Assembly: GCF_014205225.1 (NCBI RefSeq)
Contig: NZ_JACHNB010000001.1
Location: 2,895,501-2,959,500, forward strand
Direction: 5' to 3'
Length of the DNA: 64,000 nucleotides
DNA from: Actinoplanes octamycinicus
Lineage (GTDB): Bacteria; Actinomycetota; Actinomycetes; Mycobacteriales; Micromonosporaceae
Part shown: positions 9,701 through 18,755 of the stretch, piece after piece
How the letters are laid out: every line of letters starts with the position of its first letter
Position numbering within the stretch: position 1 is the stretch's first letter
The notes under the pieces: model-generated
Database searches by the model: none
Told to the model about the DNA's origin: nothing
What the model saw: only the letters and a program-made list of their open reading frames with translations
Position numbers and translations under genes: made by a program

Positions 9701-12700
9701 CCACCGACCGCGCCGCCCTGCTCCGCGAGTGCGACAGCGCGCTGGCCCAGCTGGACGCCGCGATCGCCGAGGGCCGGGAGTGGGCCACCCCGGCGGGCAG
9801 CTACTTCACGCCCCGCCCGATCGGCGCCGAGGGCAAGGTGGCGCTGGTCTACCCGGGCGCCTTCAACACCTACCTGGGCATGGGCGACGAGTTCTTCCGC
9901 TGCTTCCCGGGCCTGCTGCCGTGGTTCGAGGAGCAGGCCGAGCGGCCGGCCGACGTGCTGCGCAGCCGGATGCTCTACCCGCGTTCGGTCACCGCGCCGC
10001 AGCGGCGCGACCTGATGCGGGCCGAGGGGCGGCTGCTCGAGGACGTGCCGTTCATGCTGGCCACCGGGACCAGCTTCGCGCTGCTGCACACCGAGGCGCT
10101 GCGCCGCTCGCTGGGCGTCCGGGTGCACGGCGGGCTGGGCTACAGCCTGGGCGAGAGCAGCATGATGTTCGCCTTGGGCGGTTGGCGGCAGGGCGCCCGC
10201 AACGACGCCAAGATCGCCGCGACCCCGCTGTTCCGGGACCGGCTGTGCGGGCCGAAGCGGACCGTGCGCGAGCTCTGGGGCATCCCGGACGACGTGCCGG
10301 ACGCCCAGGTCTGGACCACCCTGGTGCTGCTGGCCGACGCCGAGGCGGTGCGCGCCGCGCTGCCCCGCTTCGACCGGGTCTTCCTCACCCACGTGAACAC
10401 GCCCCGCGAGGTGGTCGTGGCCGGCGCTCCGGAGCAGTGCGCGGAGCTGGTCCGGGAGCTGGGGTGCCGCAGCGCGCGGGCCCCGGCCAACCACGTCATG
10501 CACTGCCCGGTGGTGGACGGCGACGTGGCCGAGCTGGCCGACCTCAACCGGTACCCGACCCAGGCGGTCACCGACCTGGACCTGTTCAGCGCCGCGCACT
10601 ACGACCGGATCGCCCGGTTCGACCAGGACGGGATCGCCGCGGACATCGCGCAGACGCTGCGCTCCACGGTGGACTTCCCGCGGCTGGTGCGGGCCGCGTA
10701 CGACCGCGGCTACCGCTACTTCGTCGAGGTCGGCCCGGGCGGCACGTGCAGCCGGTGGATCCGCGAGACGCTCGGCGCCGCGGCGAGCGTGTGCGAGCCG
10801 GTGGCCCGGCGCGGGGCTCCGGACGCGGCCGGGTTCGCCCGGGTCGTCGCGCGGCTCGTCAGCCACGGCGTACCGGTGAATCTGGAAGCCCTGGCGCCGG
10901 CGGCCGTGACCGCCGCGCCCAGCCGGCGGGTGATGGTCGGCGGCGAATCCGTCGCCGACCTGGTCGCCGCGGCCGCCACCCCGATCGTGAGCCGGCTCCG
11001 GCCGGCGCCCGAACCCGAACCCGTTACCCACCGCTCGGAGACGGACCTGCCCATGAACAGCGATCCCGTGCCCGCGATCACCTTCGACGGCGAACCGGCC
11101 GGGCTGGTGCCCTACCCGGCCGCCGTCCCCGCCACCTCCTCAGTCCCCGTCGCTTCCGGGTCCGTCCCGGTGAACCTGCTGCCGCCGCCGGTGTCGGTCA
11201 CCGTCCCGGCCGGCGGCTCGCTGCCCGAGCTGGTGCGCGCCCTGCGCCAGCAGACGGTGGACGTGCACCGATCCGTCCTGACCGCCCAGCGTGAGCTGCA
11301 GGAACAGGTGGTCGGACTGTTGCGCGGACCGAGGCAGCCGAAGACCAAGCCGCCGGGTGTCATCTTCGACGCCGACGACCTGCTGGAGTTCGCCACCGGC
11401 AAGGTCGCCAACGTCTTCGGCGACCGGTACGCCCCGATCGACGAGGCCGGCCGCCGGGTCCGCCTGCCGGCGCCGCCCTACCACTTCGTCAGCCGGGTCA
11501 CCGCGCTGGAGGCCGAGCCGCTCAGGTTCGAGCCGGCCTTCATCCGGACCGAGTACGACGTCCCGCGCGGCGCCTGGTACCTGGTCGACGGCCAGGTCCC
11601 GCCGGCCGTCGCGATCGAGGCCGGCCAGTGCGACATGCTGCTCGCCGCCTACCTGGGGATCGACTTCGAGAACCGGGGCGAGCGGATCTACCGGCTGCTC
11701 GACTCGGCCCTGGAGTGGCACGGCAAGCTGCCGCGCGAGGGTCAGCGGCTGCGCTACGACATCTGGATCGACCGCTGGGTCAAGACGCCCGGACCGACGC
11801 TGTTCTTCTTCCGTTACCAGTGCTTCGCCGACGACGAGCTGATCCTGGAGCTGAAGAACGCCTGCGCCGGCTTCTTCACCGACGCCGAGCTGGCCGACTC
11901 GCAGGGCGTCAACCTGGCCGAGCTGTCCCGCAAGCAGCGCGACTACCCGCGGGACGGGCAGTTCAAGCCGCTGGCCCGGACCGCGCGGACCAGCCTGTCC
12001 GCCGCGGACATCGCCCGGCTGGGCCGGGGCGAGATCGCGGCGGTCTTCGGGCCGGCGTTCGACCAGGGCGGGCTGAACCCGTCGCTGCGGCTGCCCACCG
12101 GGGACCTGCTGATGGTCGACGAGGTCACCCGGCTGGACCGGACCGGTGGCCGGGCCGGGCTGGGCGCGGTCTCCGCGGTCAAGCGCCTGGTGCCGGACGG
12201 CTGGTACTTCACCAGCCACTTCCCGGACGACCCGGTGCTGGCCGGTTCGCTGGTCGCCGAGGGCGCGGTGCAGCTGCTGCAGACCTACGCGCTCGCCGTG
12301 GGGCTGCACCTGTGCCTGCCGGACAGCCGGTTCCAGCCGGTGCCCGGCCTGGAGACCGAGGTCAAGGTGCGCGGGCAGATCACCCCGCGGCACCGGGAGA
12401 TCCGGTACGAGGTGGAGATCGTCGACATCGGACTGCTGGAGCGGCCGTACCTGGTCGCCGACGTGCTCGTCTACCTGGGTGACAAGCCGGTCATCAGCAT
12501 CACCGGGCTGGGCATCCGGGTCGAGGAGAAGCCGGGCAGCCCGTACCGGCCCGGGGACGGCGGGGTGGTGGCCGAGGACCTGGGCCGGCGCAACGCCGCC
12601 GGGGAGCGAGCCATGCTCAGCGAGTTCCACATGGCGCACGCGGCCAAGGGTGACCTGGCCACCGCGATGGGGACCGAGTTCGAGATCTACCGGACGGTGC

Positions 12701-13737
12701 GGGCGCCGTACATCCCGAACGGCGACTTCCTCTACGTCGACCGGGTGATGGGCCTGTCCGGCGAGCGCGGCCGGCTCAAGCCGGGCGCGGTGATGGTCAC
12801 CGAGTACGACTCGCCGCCGGAGGCCTGGTACTACGCCGAGAACGGCGACCCGTTCATGCCGAACTTCGTCTACATGGAGTCCAGCCTGCAGGCGGCCATC
12901 CTGCTCGGCTACTACCTGGGCGCCACGCTCGGCCACCCGGACCGCGAGTACGCGATCCGCAACCTGGACGGCCACGCCACCCTGACCCGCCCGGTCGACC
13001 TGCGCGGCAAGACCATCCGGCAGACCTCGACGCTGCTCTCCAGCCAGGCGGTGCCGGGCGCGATCCTGCAGCGCTTCCGGTACGAGCTGGCCACCGACGG
13101 CGAGGTGTTCTACACCGGCGAGTCGCTGTTCGGCTACTTCACCGACCAGGCGCTGGCCACCCAGGTCGGCCTGGACGCCGGCAAGTTCGTGGCGCCCTGG
13201 CTGGACCAGCAGCAGCCGGCGCCGGCCGCGCTGCGCAGCGTCGACCTGGCCGCGGTGCGCGCCGAGACCACCGGCCCGCGGATGCCCGGTCAGCGGCTGG
13301 CGCTGCTGGACCGGCTGGACGTGGTGCCCGGCGGCGGCGTGCACGGCAAGGGCTACCTGCGGGCGCATCGGGCGATCTCGCCGGAGGACTGGTACTTCGA
13401 GCGGCACTTCTACCGGGACCCGGTGATGCCCGGCTCGCTCGGGGTCGAGGCGATCATCGAGGCGGTACGGGCGTACGTCAAGGAACTGGGTCTTGCCGAA
13501 GGCATCGCCGACCCGGTCTTCGCGCTGGCCCCGGGGGTCGAGCTGGCTTGGAAGTACCGCGGGCAGATCCTGCGCGGCGACCGGGAGATGGACGTCGAGC
13601 TGCACGTCAAGGAGGTGCGCACGGACGACGGCCGGCTGGTGCTGATCGGCGACGCCAGCCTGTGGAAGCCCGGCCTGCGCATCTACGAACTGGAGAACCT
13701 CGCCGTCGAGGTGCGGCCTGGAGGGGGCGCGGCATGA
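6763..13737 (+). CDS. PfaC-like synthase subunit (KS-CLF-AT-DH-DH)
   Basis: Second large subunit (2324 residues) of the Pfa-type synthase. Domains in order: an N-terminal ketosynthase (~1-440) with nucleophile C192 in DAACSSA and H327 (HATGTPLG) and H364 (NIGH); a chain-length-factor-like KS (~460-910) in which the nucleophile position reads CGDSAGG, so no active cysteine; an acyltransferase (~1020-1380) with the GYSLGE serine at ~1128, the tyrosine variant known from Pfa-type ATs; a Pro-rich and coiled linker; then four hotdog folds making two FabA-like dehydratases. The second and fourth hotdogs carry SHFPDDPV (H~1819) and RHFYRDPVMPG (H~2215); the first and third look non-catalytic. The order resembles myxobacterial Pfa3 and thraustochytrid subunit B. 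It starts 64 bp after the first subunit and overlaps the reductase gene by 4 bp. Confidence 0.93.
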   Translation: MDKFAIVGMSCLFPGASSLGEFWTNLVGGVDSRTDGTPEIFGAGREPAPEPAGEHRVYCTRGGFVRGFTFDPAGYRLPAGYLSGLDKVFHWSLHVAREALADVTAGAGRVGVVLGNYPFPTVGSTRSAGRPWWSAVGEGLDRAGFAGFGGPEPAGPGDAAEAHDNWPGGMPARVVGAALGLDGPALALDAACSSALYAVKLACDQLAAGRADVMLAGGVCAPDPTLIHLSFADLHAYPEDGFSQPFHARSGGILTGQGAGMVAVKRLADAERDGDRIYAVIDAIALTNDGAGRHLLAPNVRGQLDAYTRAYAEAGIAPSDVQYLECHATGTPLGDSTELAGIRQFFGERGGLPYFGSVKANIGHLLTVAGLSSMIKVILALRHGTIPPTIGVDEPLDGADTADRLVRAARPWPAVDGPRRAAVSAFGFGGTNAHIVLSQPVTSGAATPAPAPSAPARLAITGLGGHLGPFAGRDAIERAVHDGRDGFGPLPPHRWRGFTAGDTGVPPVDGGYLDGFDFDALRYRIPPRDLDHFNQQQLLMLGAADDALRDAGYRPPATADRSGPGRRVAVVVAMEMEPSAHGHRVRYAVGERVRAACADRDLAGDAEAVAGLVRAARDGIHDGIEPTEVLSYIGNIVASRISSTWHLTGPSFALCGDSAGGVAALDVAALLLRDASVEAVLVGAVDLAGGPENQAARARLAAAAGTRGLSLADGPGEDGWRVGEGAIALLVTRAPATGRVYATVDALAIRGSGTVEPAADPATIAAVARQALDAAGVTPDQVELVELHAGGIAGQDRAELAALAGIWSAERTGPASAALGSITAGVGDAQIAGSLAGVAKAALCLYHGYLPAVPGWTGPAAGYAELLDASGFYLPAKSRPWLRRRRDEPRRAAVSVLGTGGTYAHLVLAGAEPHGAHVATDWDRAAGPLLLPVQAPGPEALRVAVEAVRQAVADGADLAALCREGAAGRRPDGLRVVFCATDRAALLRECDSALAQLDAAIAEGREWATPAGSYFTPRPIGAEGKVALVYPGAFNTYLGMGDEFFRCFPGLLPWFEEQAERPADVLRSRMLYPRSVTAPQRRDLMRAEGRLLEDVPFMLATGTSFALLHTEALRRSLGVRVHGGLGYSLGESSMMFALGGWRQGARNDAKIAATPLFRDRLCGPKRTVRELWGIPDDVPDAQVWTTLVLLADAEAVRAALPRFDRVFLTHVNTPREVVVAGAPEQCAELVRELGCRSARAPANHVMHCPVVDGDVAELADLNRYPTQAVTDLDLFSAAHYDRIARFDQDGIAADIAQTLRSTVDFPRLVRAAYDRGYRYFVEVGPGGTCSRWIRETLGAAASVCEPVARRGAPDAAGFARVVARLVSHGVPVNLEALAPAAVTAAPSRRVMVGGESVADLVAAAATPIVSRLRPAPEPEPVTHRSETDLPMNSDPVPAITFDGEPAGLVPYPAAVPATSSVPVASGSVPVNLLPPPVSVTVPAGGSLPELVRALRQQTVDVHRSVLTAQRELQEQVVGLLRGPRQPKTKPPGVIFDADDLLEFATGKVANVFGDRYAPIDEAGRRVRLPAPPYHFVSRVTALEAEPLRFEPAFIRTEYDVPRGAWYLVDGQVPPAVAIEAGQCDMLLAAYLGIDFENRGERIYRLLDSALEWHGKLPREGQRLRYDIWIDRWVKTPGPTLFFFRYQCFADDELILELKNACAGFFTDAELADSQGVNLAELSRKQRDYPRDGQFKPLARTARTSLSAADIARLGRGEIAAVFGPAFDQGGLNPSLRLPTGDLLMVDEVTRLDRTGGRAGLGAVSAVKRLVPDGWYFTSHFPDDPVLAGSLVAEGAVQLLQTYALAVGLHLCLPDSRFQPVPGLETEVKVRGQITPRHREIRYEVEIVDIGLLERPYLVADVLVYLGDKPVISITGLGIRVEEKPGSPYRPGDGGVVAEDLGRRNAAGERAMLSEFHMAHAAKGDLATAMGTEFEIYRTVRAPYIPNGDFLYVDRVMGLSGERGRLKPGAVMVTEYDSPPEAWYYAENGDPFMPNFVYMESSLQAAILLGYYLGATLGHPDREYAIRNLDGHATLTRPVDLRGKTIRQTSTLLSSQAVPGAILQRFRYELATDGEVFYTGESLFGYFTDQALATQVGLDAGKFVAPWLDQQQPAPAALRSVDLAAVRAETTGPRMPGQRLALLDRLDVVPGGGVHGKGYLRAHRAISPEDWYFERHFYRDPVMPGSLGVEAIIEAVRAYVKELGLAEGIADPVFALAPGVELAWKYRGQILRGDREMDVELHVKEVRTDDGRLVLIGDASLWKPGLRIYELENLAVEVRPGGGAA

Positions 13738-15347
13738 GCGGGACGCTGTACTGGCACGGCTCGGACGTGCCCCGATTCGACTCCGCCGGCGCCCGGGAGG
13801 CGCTGGCCCGGCTGGACACCGCCTGCCACATCGTCCGCGACGCCCGCGGGACCGGTGTGGTGACCGGCGGATCGGCCGCCACCAGCGGCGACCTCGAACT
13901 GCTCGCGTCGGCGCCGCCGCTGCCGCCGGACCGGCTCGGCTCGCCGCAGTTCCGGGCCGCGCACGGGCTGCGCTACGCCTACATGGGCGGCGCGATGGCC
14001 GGCGGGATCGCCTCCGAGGAGATGGTCGTGGCGCTGGCCCGGGCCGGCATGCTCGGCTCGTTCGGGGCGGCCGGCCTGCTGCCCGAGCGGATCGAGAAGG
14101 CGCTGCAGTTCTTCGTCCGGGAGATCCCCGGCCTGCCGTACGCCTGCAACCTGATCCACAGCCCGAGCGAGGAGGCGCTGGAACGCAACGCGGTCTCGCT
14201 GTTCCTGCGCTACGGCGTGCCGTGCGTGGAGGCCTCGGCGTACCTCGACCTGAGCCCGCACATCGTGCGGTACCGGGCGGCCGGGCTGCGGCCCGGCCCG
14301 GACGGGCGGGTGCTGATCGGCAACCGGGTGATCGCCAAGGTGTCCCGGCCCGAGCTGGGCGAGCGGTTCCTGCGCCCGGCGCCGGAGCCGATCCTGGCCA
14401 AGCTGGTCGAGGACGGCTCGATCACCGCCGAGCAGGCCGAGCTGGCCCGCCGGGTGCCGGTCGCCGACGACCTGACCGCCGAGGGCGACTCCGGCGGGCA
14501 CACCGACCGGCGTCCGCTGGCCGCGCTGCTCTCCACCCTGCTGCGGGTGCGCGAGCAGGTCAGCCGCGACTACGGCTACCCGGACGCGCCGCGGATCGGG
14601 GCGGCCGGCGGGATCGGCACCCCGGAGGCCGCGGCGGCCGCGTTCGCGATGGGCGCGGCGTACATCGTCACCGGGTCGGTCAACCAGGCCTGCGTCGAGT
14701 CCGGCACCTCGCCGGCGGTGCGCGGCCTGCTGGCCCGGGCGGACATCGCCGACTGCCAGATGGCGCCCGCCGCCGACATGTTCGAGATGGGCGTGGAGCT
14801 GCAGGTCCTCAAGCGCGGCACGATGTTCGGGATGCGCGCCAAGCGCCTGTACGAGCTGTACCGCACCTACGACGGCCTGCACGCGCTGCCCGACGCCGAG
14901 CGGGAGAAGCTGGAACGGCAGGTCTTCCGCCGCCCGCTGGCCGACGTCTGGGCGGAGACCCGGGACTACTTCAACCGGCGGGACCCGGCCCAGGTGGAGC
15001 GGGCCGAGCAGAACCCGAAACGGCAGATGGCCCTGGTGTTCCGCTGGTACCTGGGGATGTCCTCGCGGTGGGCCAAGGTGGGCGAGGCCGACCGGCTGGC
15101 CGACTACCAGATCTGGTGCGGCCCGGCGATCGGCGCGTTCAACGACTGGACCCGGGGCAGCTACCTGGCCGCGCCGGAGAACCGCGGTGTCGTCGACGTG
15201 GCCGGCCAGTTGCTCACCGGGGCGGCGTTCCACCTGCGGGTGGCGCAGCTGCGCGCGGCCGGCGCCGACTTCGTGGCCGGCGCCACCGATTACCGTCCGG
15301 CCCTGGCGCAGGGTGAACAGGCGCCCGACCTGGCGCTGTTGCGATGA
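13734..15347 (+). CDS. pfaD: PfaD-type trans-acting enoyl reductase (nitronate-monooxygenase fold)
   Basis: 537-residue FMN-dependent TIM-barrel enzyme that reduces enoyl-ACP in trans for Pfa synthases. The sequence shows the family's opening glycine-rich strand (YMGGAMAGGIASEEMV), then the flavin/phosphate-binding pattern (AAGGIGTPEAAAAAFAMGA, ~285-305) followed by YIVTGSVNQACVESGTS, and a long C-terminal helical region (KRGTMFGMRAKRLYELY) typical of PfaD. The start is the ATG of an ATGA overlap with the preceding synthase gene; the frame is open for 186 bp upstream, but that part lies inside the synthase coding region. It supplies the reductase activity missing from the two multidomain proteins. 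The dehydrogenase gene downstream again overlaps by 4 bp, so all are translated together. Confidence 0.94.
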   Translation: MSGTLYWHGSDVPRFDSAGAREALARLDTACHIVRDARGTGVVTGGSAATSGDLELLASAPPLPPDRLGSPQFRAAHGLRYAYMGGAMAGGIASEEMVVALARAGMLGSFGAAGLLPERIEKALQFFVREIPGLPYACNLIHSPSEEALERNAVSLFLRYGVPCVEASAYLDLSPHIVRYRAAGLRPGPDGRVLIGNRVIAKVSRPELGERFLRPAPEPILAKLVEDGSITAEQAELARRVPVADDLTAEGDSGGHTDRRPLAALLSTLLRVREQVSRDYGYPDAPRIGAAGGIGTPEAAAAAFAMGAAYIVTGSVNQACVESGTSPAVRGLLARADIADCQMAPAADMFEMGVELQVLKRGTMFGMRAKRLYELYRTYDGLHALPDAEREKLERQVFRRPLADVWAETRDYFNRRDPAQVERAEQNPKRQMALVFRWYLGMSSRWAKVGEADRLADYQIWCGPAIGAFNDWTRGSYLAAPENRGVVDVAGQLLTGAAFHLRVAQLRAAGADFVAGATDYRPALAQGEQAPDLALLR

Positions 15348-17053
15348 GCGGCTACCCGGAGGTCACCGAGCTCGACGAGGCGCTCGGTGACCCGTGGCGG
15401 GACGACAATCCGTACGGGTTCGCCGCGGCGGTCGCCGCCGACACCGCGGCGCGGCCGAACACCGCGCTGGTCGAGCGGCTGCGCGAGCGCGACTTCCACC
15501 TGTGCTACGTGCCGGCCGCGCTCGGTGGCCGGCTGCGCGGGCTGGACGTCACGCACCTGCTGGTCCGGGCGGCCGCCCGGCGCGACCTGGCGGTCATGCC
15601 GGCCACCATGTTCAGCATCGCCGCGCTGACCGCCTGTCCCGAGGCGGCGGTCGCCGACCTGGTGGTGTCCGGCGGCACCGTCGCGTTCGCACTGTCCGAG
15701 GAGAACTCCGGCAGCGACGTGCTGGCCGGCGAGTGCCGGCTGGACCGCTCCTCCGACGAGGGCGGCGGCTACCGGCTCCATGGCCGCAAGTGGCTGGTCG
15801 GCCGGGGCGCCACCGCGGACGCGGTCTACCTGGTCGCCCGGACCGGCGGCCGGGGTCCGGCGGCGTTCACCGCGGTGCTGCTGGACTCCGCGGCGCTGGA
15901 CCACCCGGACACCGTCCGGCACGCGCCCACCCCGACCCTGGGGATGCGGGGCGTGGACTTCGCCGACCTGGAGTTCCGGGGCACGCCGGTGCCGGCGAGC
16001 GCGGTGCTCGGCGGGGTCGGGCGCGGGCTGGAGGCGGCGTTGCGGGCCCAGCAGGTGGTCCGGCTGATGAGCACGGCGGCCAGCGTGGCCGCCGCGGACA
16101 CCGGGTTGCGGGTGGCGTTCCGGGCCGGCCGGATGCCCGCGCCGGCCGCCACCGAACTGTTGATCATCGACGCGATGACGATCACCGCGAGCCGCGGGGT
16201 GCACGTCGCCCCGGCCCGGTTCGCGCTCTGGTCGCACACCGTCAAACGGGTCGCCCCGCTGCTCGCCGAGGACGCGCTGCGGCGCTGCGGCGACGCGCTG
16301 GGCGCCCGGGCGGTGCTCGCCGGGGGCCTGGGCGCGGTGCTGGACAAGGCCCGCCGGGACGCGTCCATCGTGCCGGTGATCGACACCAGCGTGCCGGGCA
16401 ACCTGCGGTCCGCGGCGATGCACGTGGCCCGCTACGCGGCTCCGGCGCCGCCGCTCGACCAGGACCGCCGGGATCGCCTGACGGCGACGTTCCGGCTGGG
16501 CACGGCCCTGCCGCCGCTCCGGGTGGCGGCCTTGGATCTGGGGGTACGCCCGGTGGACGACGTCACGCTCGGTTATGCCGGCCTGTTGCCCGAGCTGGTG
16601 GCGGCGGCCGGTCCGGACGCCGGCAAGCTGCTCACCGAGCTGGCCGAGCGGCTGCCCGAACTGGCCGCCGCCACCGCCGAGGCCCAGCGGGCCCTGTCCG
16701 CGGCGGCGACCGGGCACGCCGACCGGTGGTGCCTGCTGCACGCCGCGGCCGCCTGCGCGCTGCTCTGGTGGCACAACCGGGACGTGTCGCTCTACGGCAC
16801 GCCGCCCGGCGACACCGGCTGGCTGGTCGCCTGCCTGTCGTACCTGCTGCTGCGCGCCGACGGCCGGGACCCGGCCGGTGCCGACAGCGAGGCGGCGCTG
16901 GACGCGGTGCGGTCGCTGATCGGTGGCGGCGGGATGGTGACGGCCGCCGCTGTCCGGTCGGCCGGTGCTCGGGGGTCTTCAGTGGAGAGAGGCGGTGAGA
17001 CGGATGACCACACTGGCCGACGCGATGCGCAGCCTGGAGGAGTACCTCGGTGA
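15344..17053 (+). CDS. Acyl-CoA dehydrogenase-like flavoprotein 1
   Basis: 569-residue member of the acyl-CoA dehydrogenase superfamily, starting at the ATGA overlap with pfaD. The N-terminal helical part is followed by the beta-domain flavin-binding pattern FALSEENSGSDVLAG and W-L-V-G-R (residues ~117-155), then a C-terminal helical domain. Members of this family oxidise acyl thioesters at C2-C3, and secondary-metabolism relatives act on ACP-bound chains. Its position inside the synthase operon suggests it adds or moves a double bond in the Pfa product (inference). The last ~50 bp overlap the next gene, so the C-terminal tail (rich in G, R and D) is probably not structured. The catalytic base was not located with certainty, so an oxidase or non-catalytic partner of the next protein is possible. 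Confidence 0.85.
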   Translation: MSGYPEVTELDEALGDPWRDDNPYGFAAAVAADTAARPNTALVERLRERDFHLCYVPAALGGRLRGLDVTHLLVRAAARRDLAVMPATMFSIAALTACPEAAVADLVVSGGTVAFALSEENSGSDVLAGECRLDRSSDEGGGYRLHGRKWLVGRGATADAVYLVARTGGRGPAAFTAVLLDSAALDHPDTVRHAPTPTLGMRGVDFADLEFRGTPVPASAVLGGVGRGLEAALRAQQVVRLMSTAASVAAADTGLRVAFRAGRMPAPAATELLIIDAMTITASRGVHVAPARFALWSHTVKRVAPLLAEDALRRCGDALGARAVLAGGLGAVLDKARRDASIVPVIDTSVPGNLRSAAMHVARYAAPAPPLDQDRRDRLTATFRLGTALPPLRVAALDLGVRPVDDVTLGYAGLLPELVAAAGPDAGKLLTELAERLPELAAATAEAQRALSAAATGHADRWCLLHAAAACALLWWHNRDVSLYGTPPGDTGWLVACLSYLLLRADGRDPAGADSEAALDAVRSLIGGGGMVTAAAVRSAGARGSSVERGGETDDHTGRRDAQPGGVPR

Positions 17054-18755
17054 CCCGGCCGACCCGGGCAGCCGGATGCCCGCCGTCCGGGCGCTCCAGC
17101 TCGACGAGCGGGAGGAGTACCCGCACGAGTTCCTCGCCGCGCTGCGGACCTGGGGGCTGCAGGACTGGATCATCCCGGTCGCGCACGGCGGCAAGGCGGT
17201 GCACGTCGAGGACGGGCTCCACCTGATCCGCGCGGTGGCCCGCCGGGACGCCACGGCGGCGACCGCGATGTCGATCGCCTGCCTGAGCTTCATGCCGATC
17301 TGGATCGCCGGCACTCATCAGCAGGGGCAGTACCACAGCGACCTGCTGCGGGCCGGCGGGAAGATCGCCTGGGGCCTCTCCGAACGCGGGCACGGCAGCG
17401 ACGTGCTGGCCAACGAGACCCGGGCCCGCAAGGTCGACGGCGGCTGGGTGCTGGACGGCGAGAAGTGGCTGATCGGCAACTGCTCGCTGGCCGACGTGGT
17501 GTGCGTGCAGGCGCGGACCGACGACCGGCCCGGCCCCGGCGCGTACTCGATCTTCGCGGTGGAGAAGCGGCGGATCACCGGCGGCTCCTGGACCGACCTG
17601 CCGAACGAGCCGCTGCACGGGCTGCGCGGGCTGGACATGAGCGGCATCCGGATGGACGGCTGCCGGGTCGGCGACGACGCGCTGATCGGCCGGGTCGGCC
17701 AGGGGCTGGAGATCACCCTCAAGGCCAGCCAGCTGGTCCGGATCAACATCAACGGGCTGGCCATGGGCTGCGCCGACACCGCGCTGCGGACCACCCTCGA
17801 CTTCGCGGTCGAGCGGGAGATCTTCGGCGAGCGGGTGGCCGACATCCCGTACTCCCGGGGGCAGCTGGTCGAGTGCTTCGCCGAGCTGCTGATCGCCGAT
17901 GCGATGGCGGCCGGCGCGGTCCGGGCCCTGCAGGTGGCCCCCAAGCAGGTCAGCGTCTGGTCGTCGGCGGCCAAGTACCTGCTGCCCACGATGCTGGACC
18001 GCGCGGTCGGCCAGCTCGCCGTGGTGCTCGGCGCCCGGCACTACCTGCGGACCGGGCCGCACGCGCTGTTCCAGAAGATGGCCCGGGACCTGCCGGTGGC
18101 GAACTTCGCCGACGGCAACACCGTGGTCAACCTGAAGAACATCGTGGCCCAGCTCGGGCAGCTGCTGGACACCGCGGCCACGGCCGGCGACGAGCGGCGG
18201 GCGGCGGCCGCGGTGACCGCCCGGGAGCTGTTCGACCTGCGGCCGCCGGCCGCGGCGTACGAGCCGTGGACGCAGGAGCTGAACAACCGCGGGATCGACG
18301 ACGCGGTGCTGGCCCTGCCCGAGTCGGTGGCCGGGCTCCGGGACCGGGGCTGGACCGGGCCGGCCAAGCTCGGCGAGCAGTTCCTCGGCGAGCTGGACCG
18401 GATGCGGGCCGAGCTGACCGCGCTGCGGGCCGCCTGGGGCCGGGCCGCGCCGCGCCGGCCGGAGGCGTACGAGCTGGCGAAACGCTACTGCGTGGTGCTG
18501 GCCGCCGCCTCCTGCGTGCACCTGTTCCGCTTCGGCCGGGAGGTGATCGACCCGCGGCTGGCCGACCCGGCGGTGCTGCACGTCTGCCTGGCCCGGCTGT
18601 GGCAGGTGCTGCACCCGACCGCGCCGCTGGCCGAACCGGAGGCGGTGGAGCACACCGCGCGGGCGCTGCTGACCCTGCACCAGGAGGGCCGGTCGTTCGG
18701 GTTCCGGGCCTGGCCGTCGCGTTTCTGGCTCTCGGAGGGAGGACGGACGTCATGA
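17004..18755 (+). CDS. Acyl-CoA dehydrogenase-like flavoprotein 2
   Basis: 583 residues from the ATG at 17004; a GTG at 16995 lies closer to the ribosome binding site GGAGAGAGG (16984-16992) and would add three residues. The family signature is clear: IAWGLSERGHGSDVLANE, the conserved EKWLIGN strand, a central LRGLDMSGI loop, and a long helical C-terminus. It is only distantly like the preceding dehydrogenase; the two adjacent overlapping genes suggest a heteromeric pair, as occurs in steroid and natural-product dehydrogenases (inference). Expected substrate: an acyl-ACP or acyl-CoA from the Pfa-type synthase. The stop overlaps the phosphopantetheinyl transferase start by 4 bp. Confidence 0.86.
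   Translation: MTTLADAMRSLEEYLGDPADPGSRMPAVRALQLDEREEYPHEFLAALRTWGLQDWIIPVAHGGKAVHVEDGLHLIRAVARRDATAATAMSIACLSFMPIWIAGTHQQGQYHSDLLRAGGKIAWGLSERGHGSDVLANETRARKVDGGWVLDGEKWLIGNCSLADVVCVQARTDDRPGPGAYSIFAVEKRRITGGSWTDLPNEPLHGLRGLDMSGIRMDGCRVGDDALIGRVGQGLEITLKASQLVRININGLAMGCADTALRTTLDFAVEREIFGERVADIPYSRGQLVECFAELLIADAMAAGAVRALQVAPKQVSVWSSAAKYLLPTMLDRAVGQLAVVLGARHYLRTGPHALFQKMARDLPVANFADGNTVVNLKNIVAQLGQLLDTAATAGDERRAAAAVTARELFDLRPPAAAYEPWTQELNNRGIDDAVLALPESVAGLRDRGWTGPAKLGEQFLGELDRMRAELTALRAAWGRAAPRRPEAYELAKRYCVVLAAASCVHLFRFGREVIDPRLADPAVLHVCLARLWQVLHPTAPLAEPEAVEHTARALLTLHQEGRSFGFRAWPSRFWLSEGGRTS

Noticed and set aside
6637..11031. Long open frames on the minus strand and in other plus frames over the second synthase gene
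   Set aside because: High GC removes stop codons from shadow frames; the plus-frame gene has full KS, CLF, AT and DH motifs.
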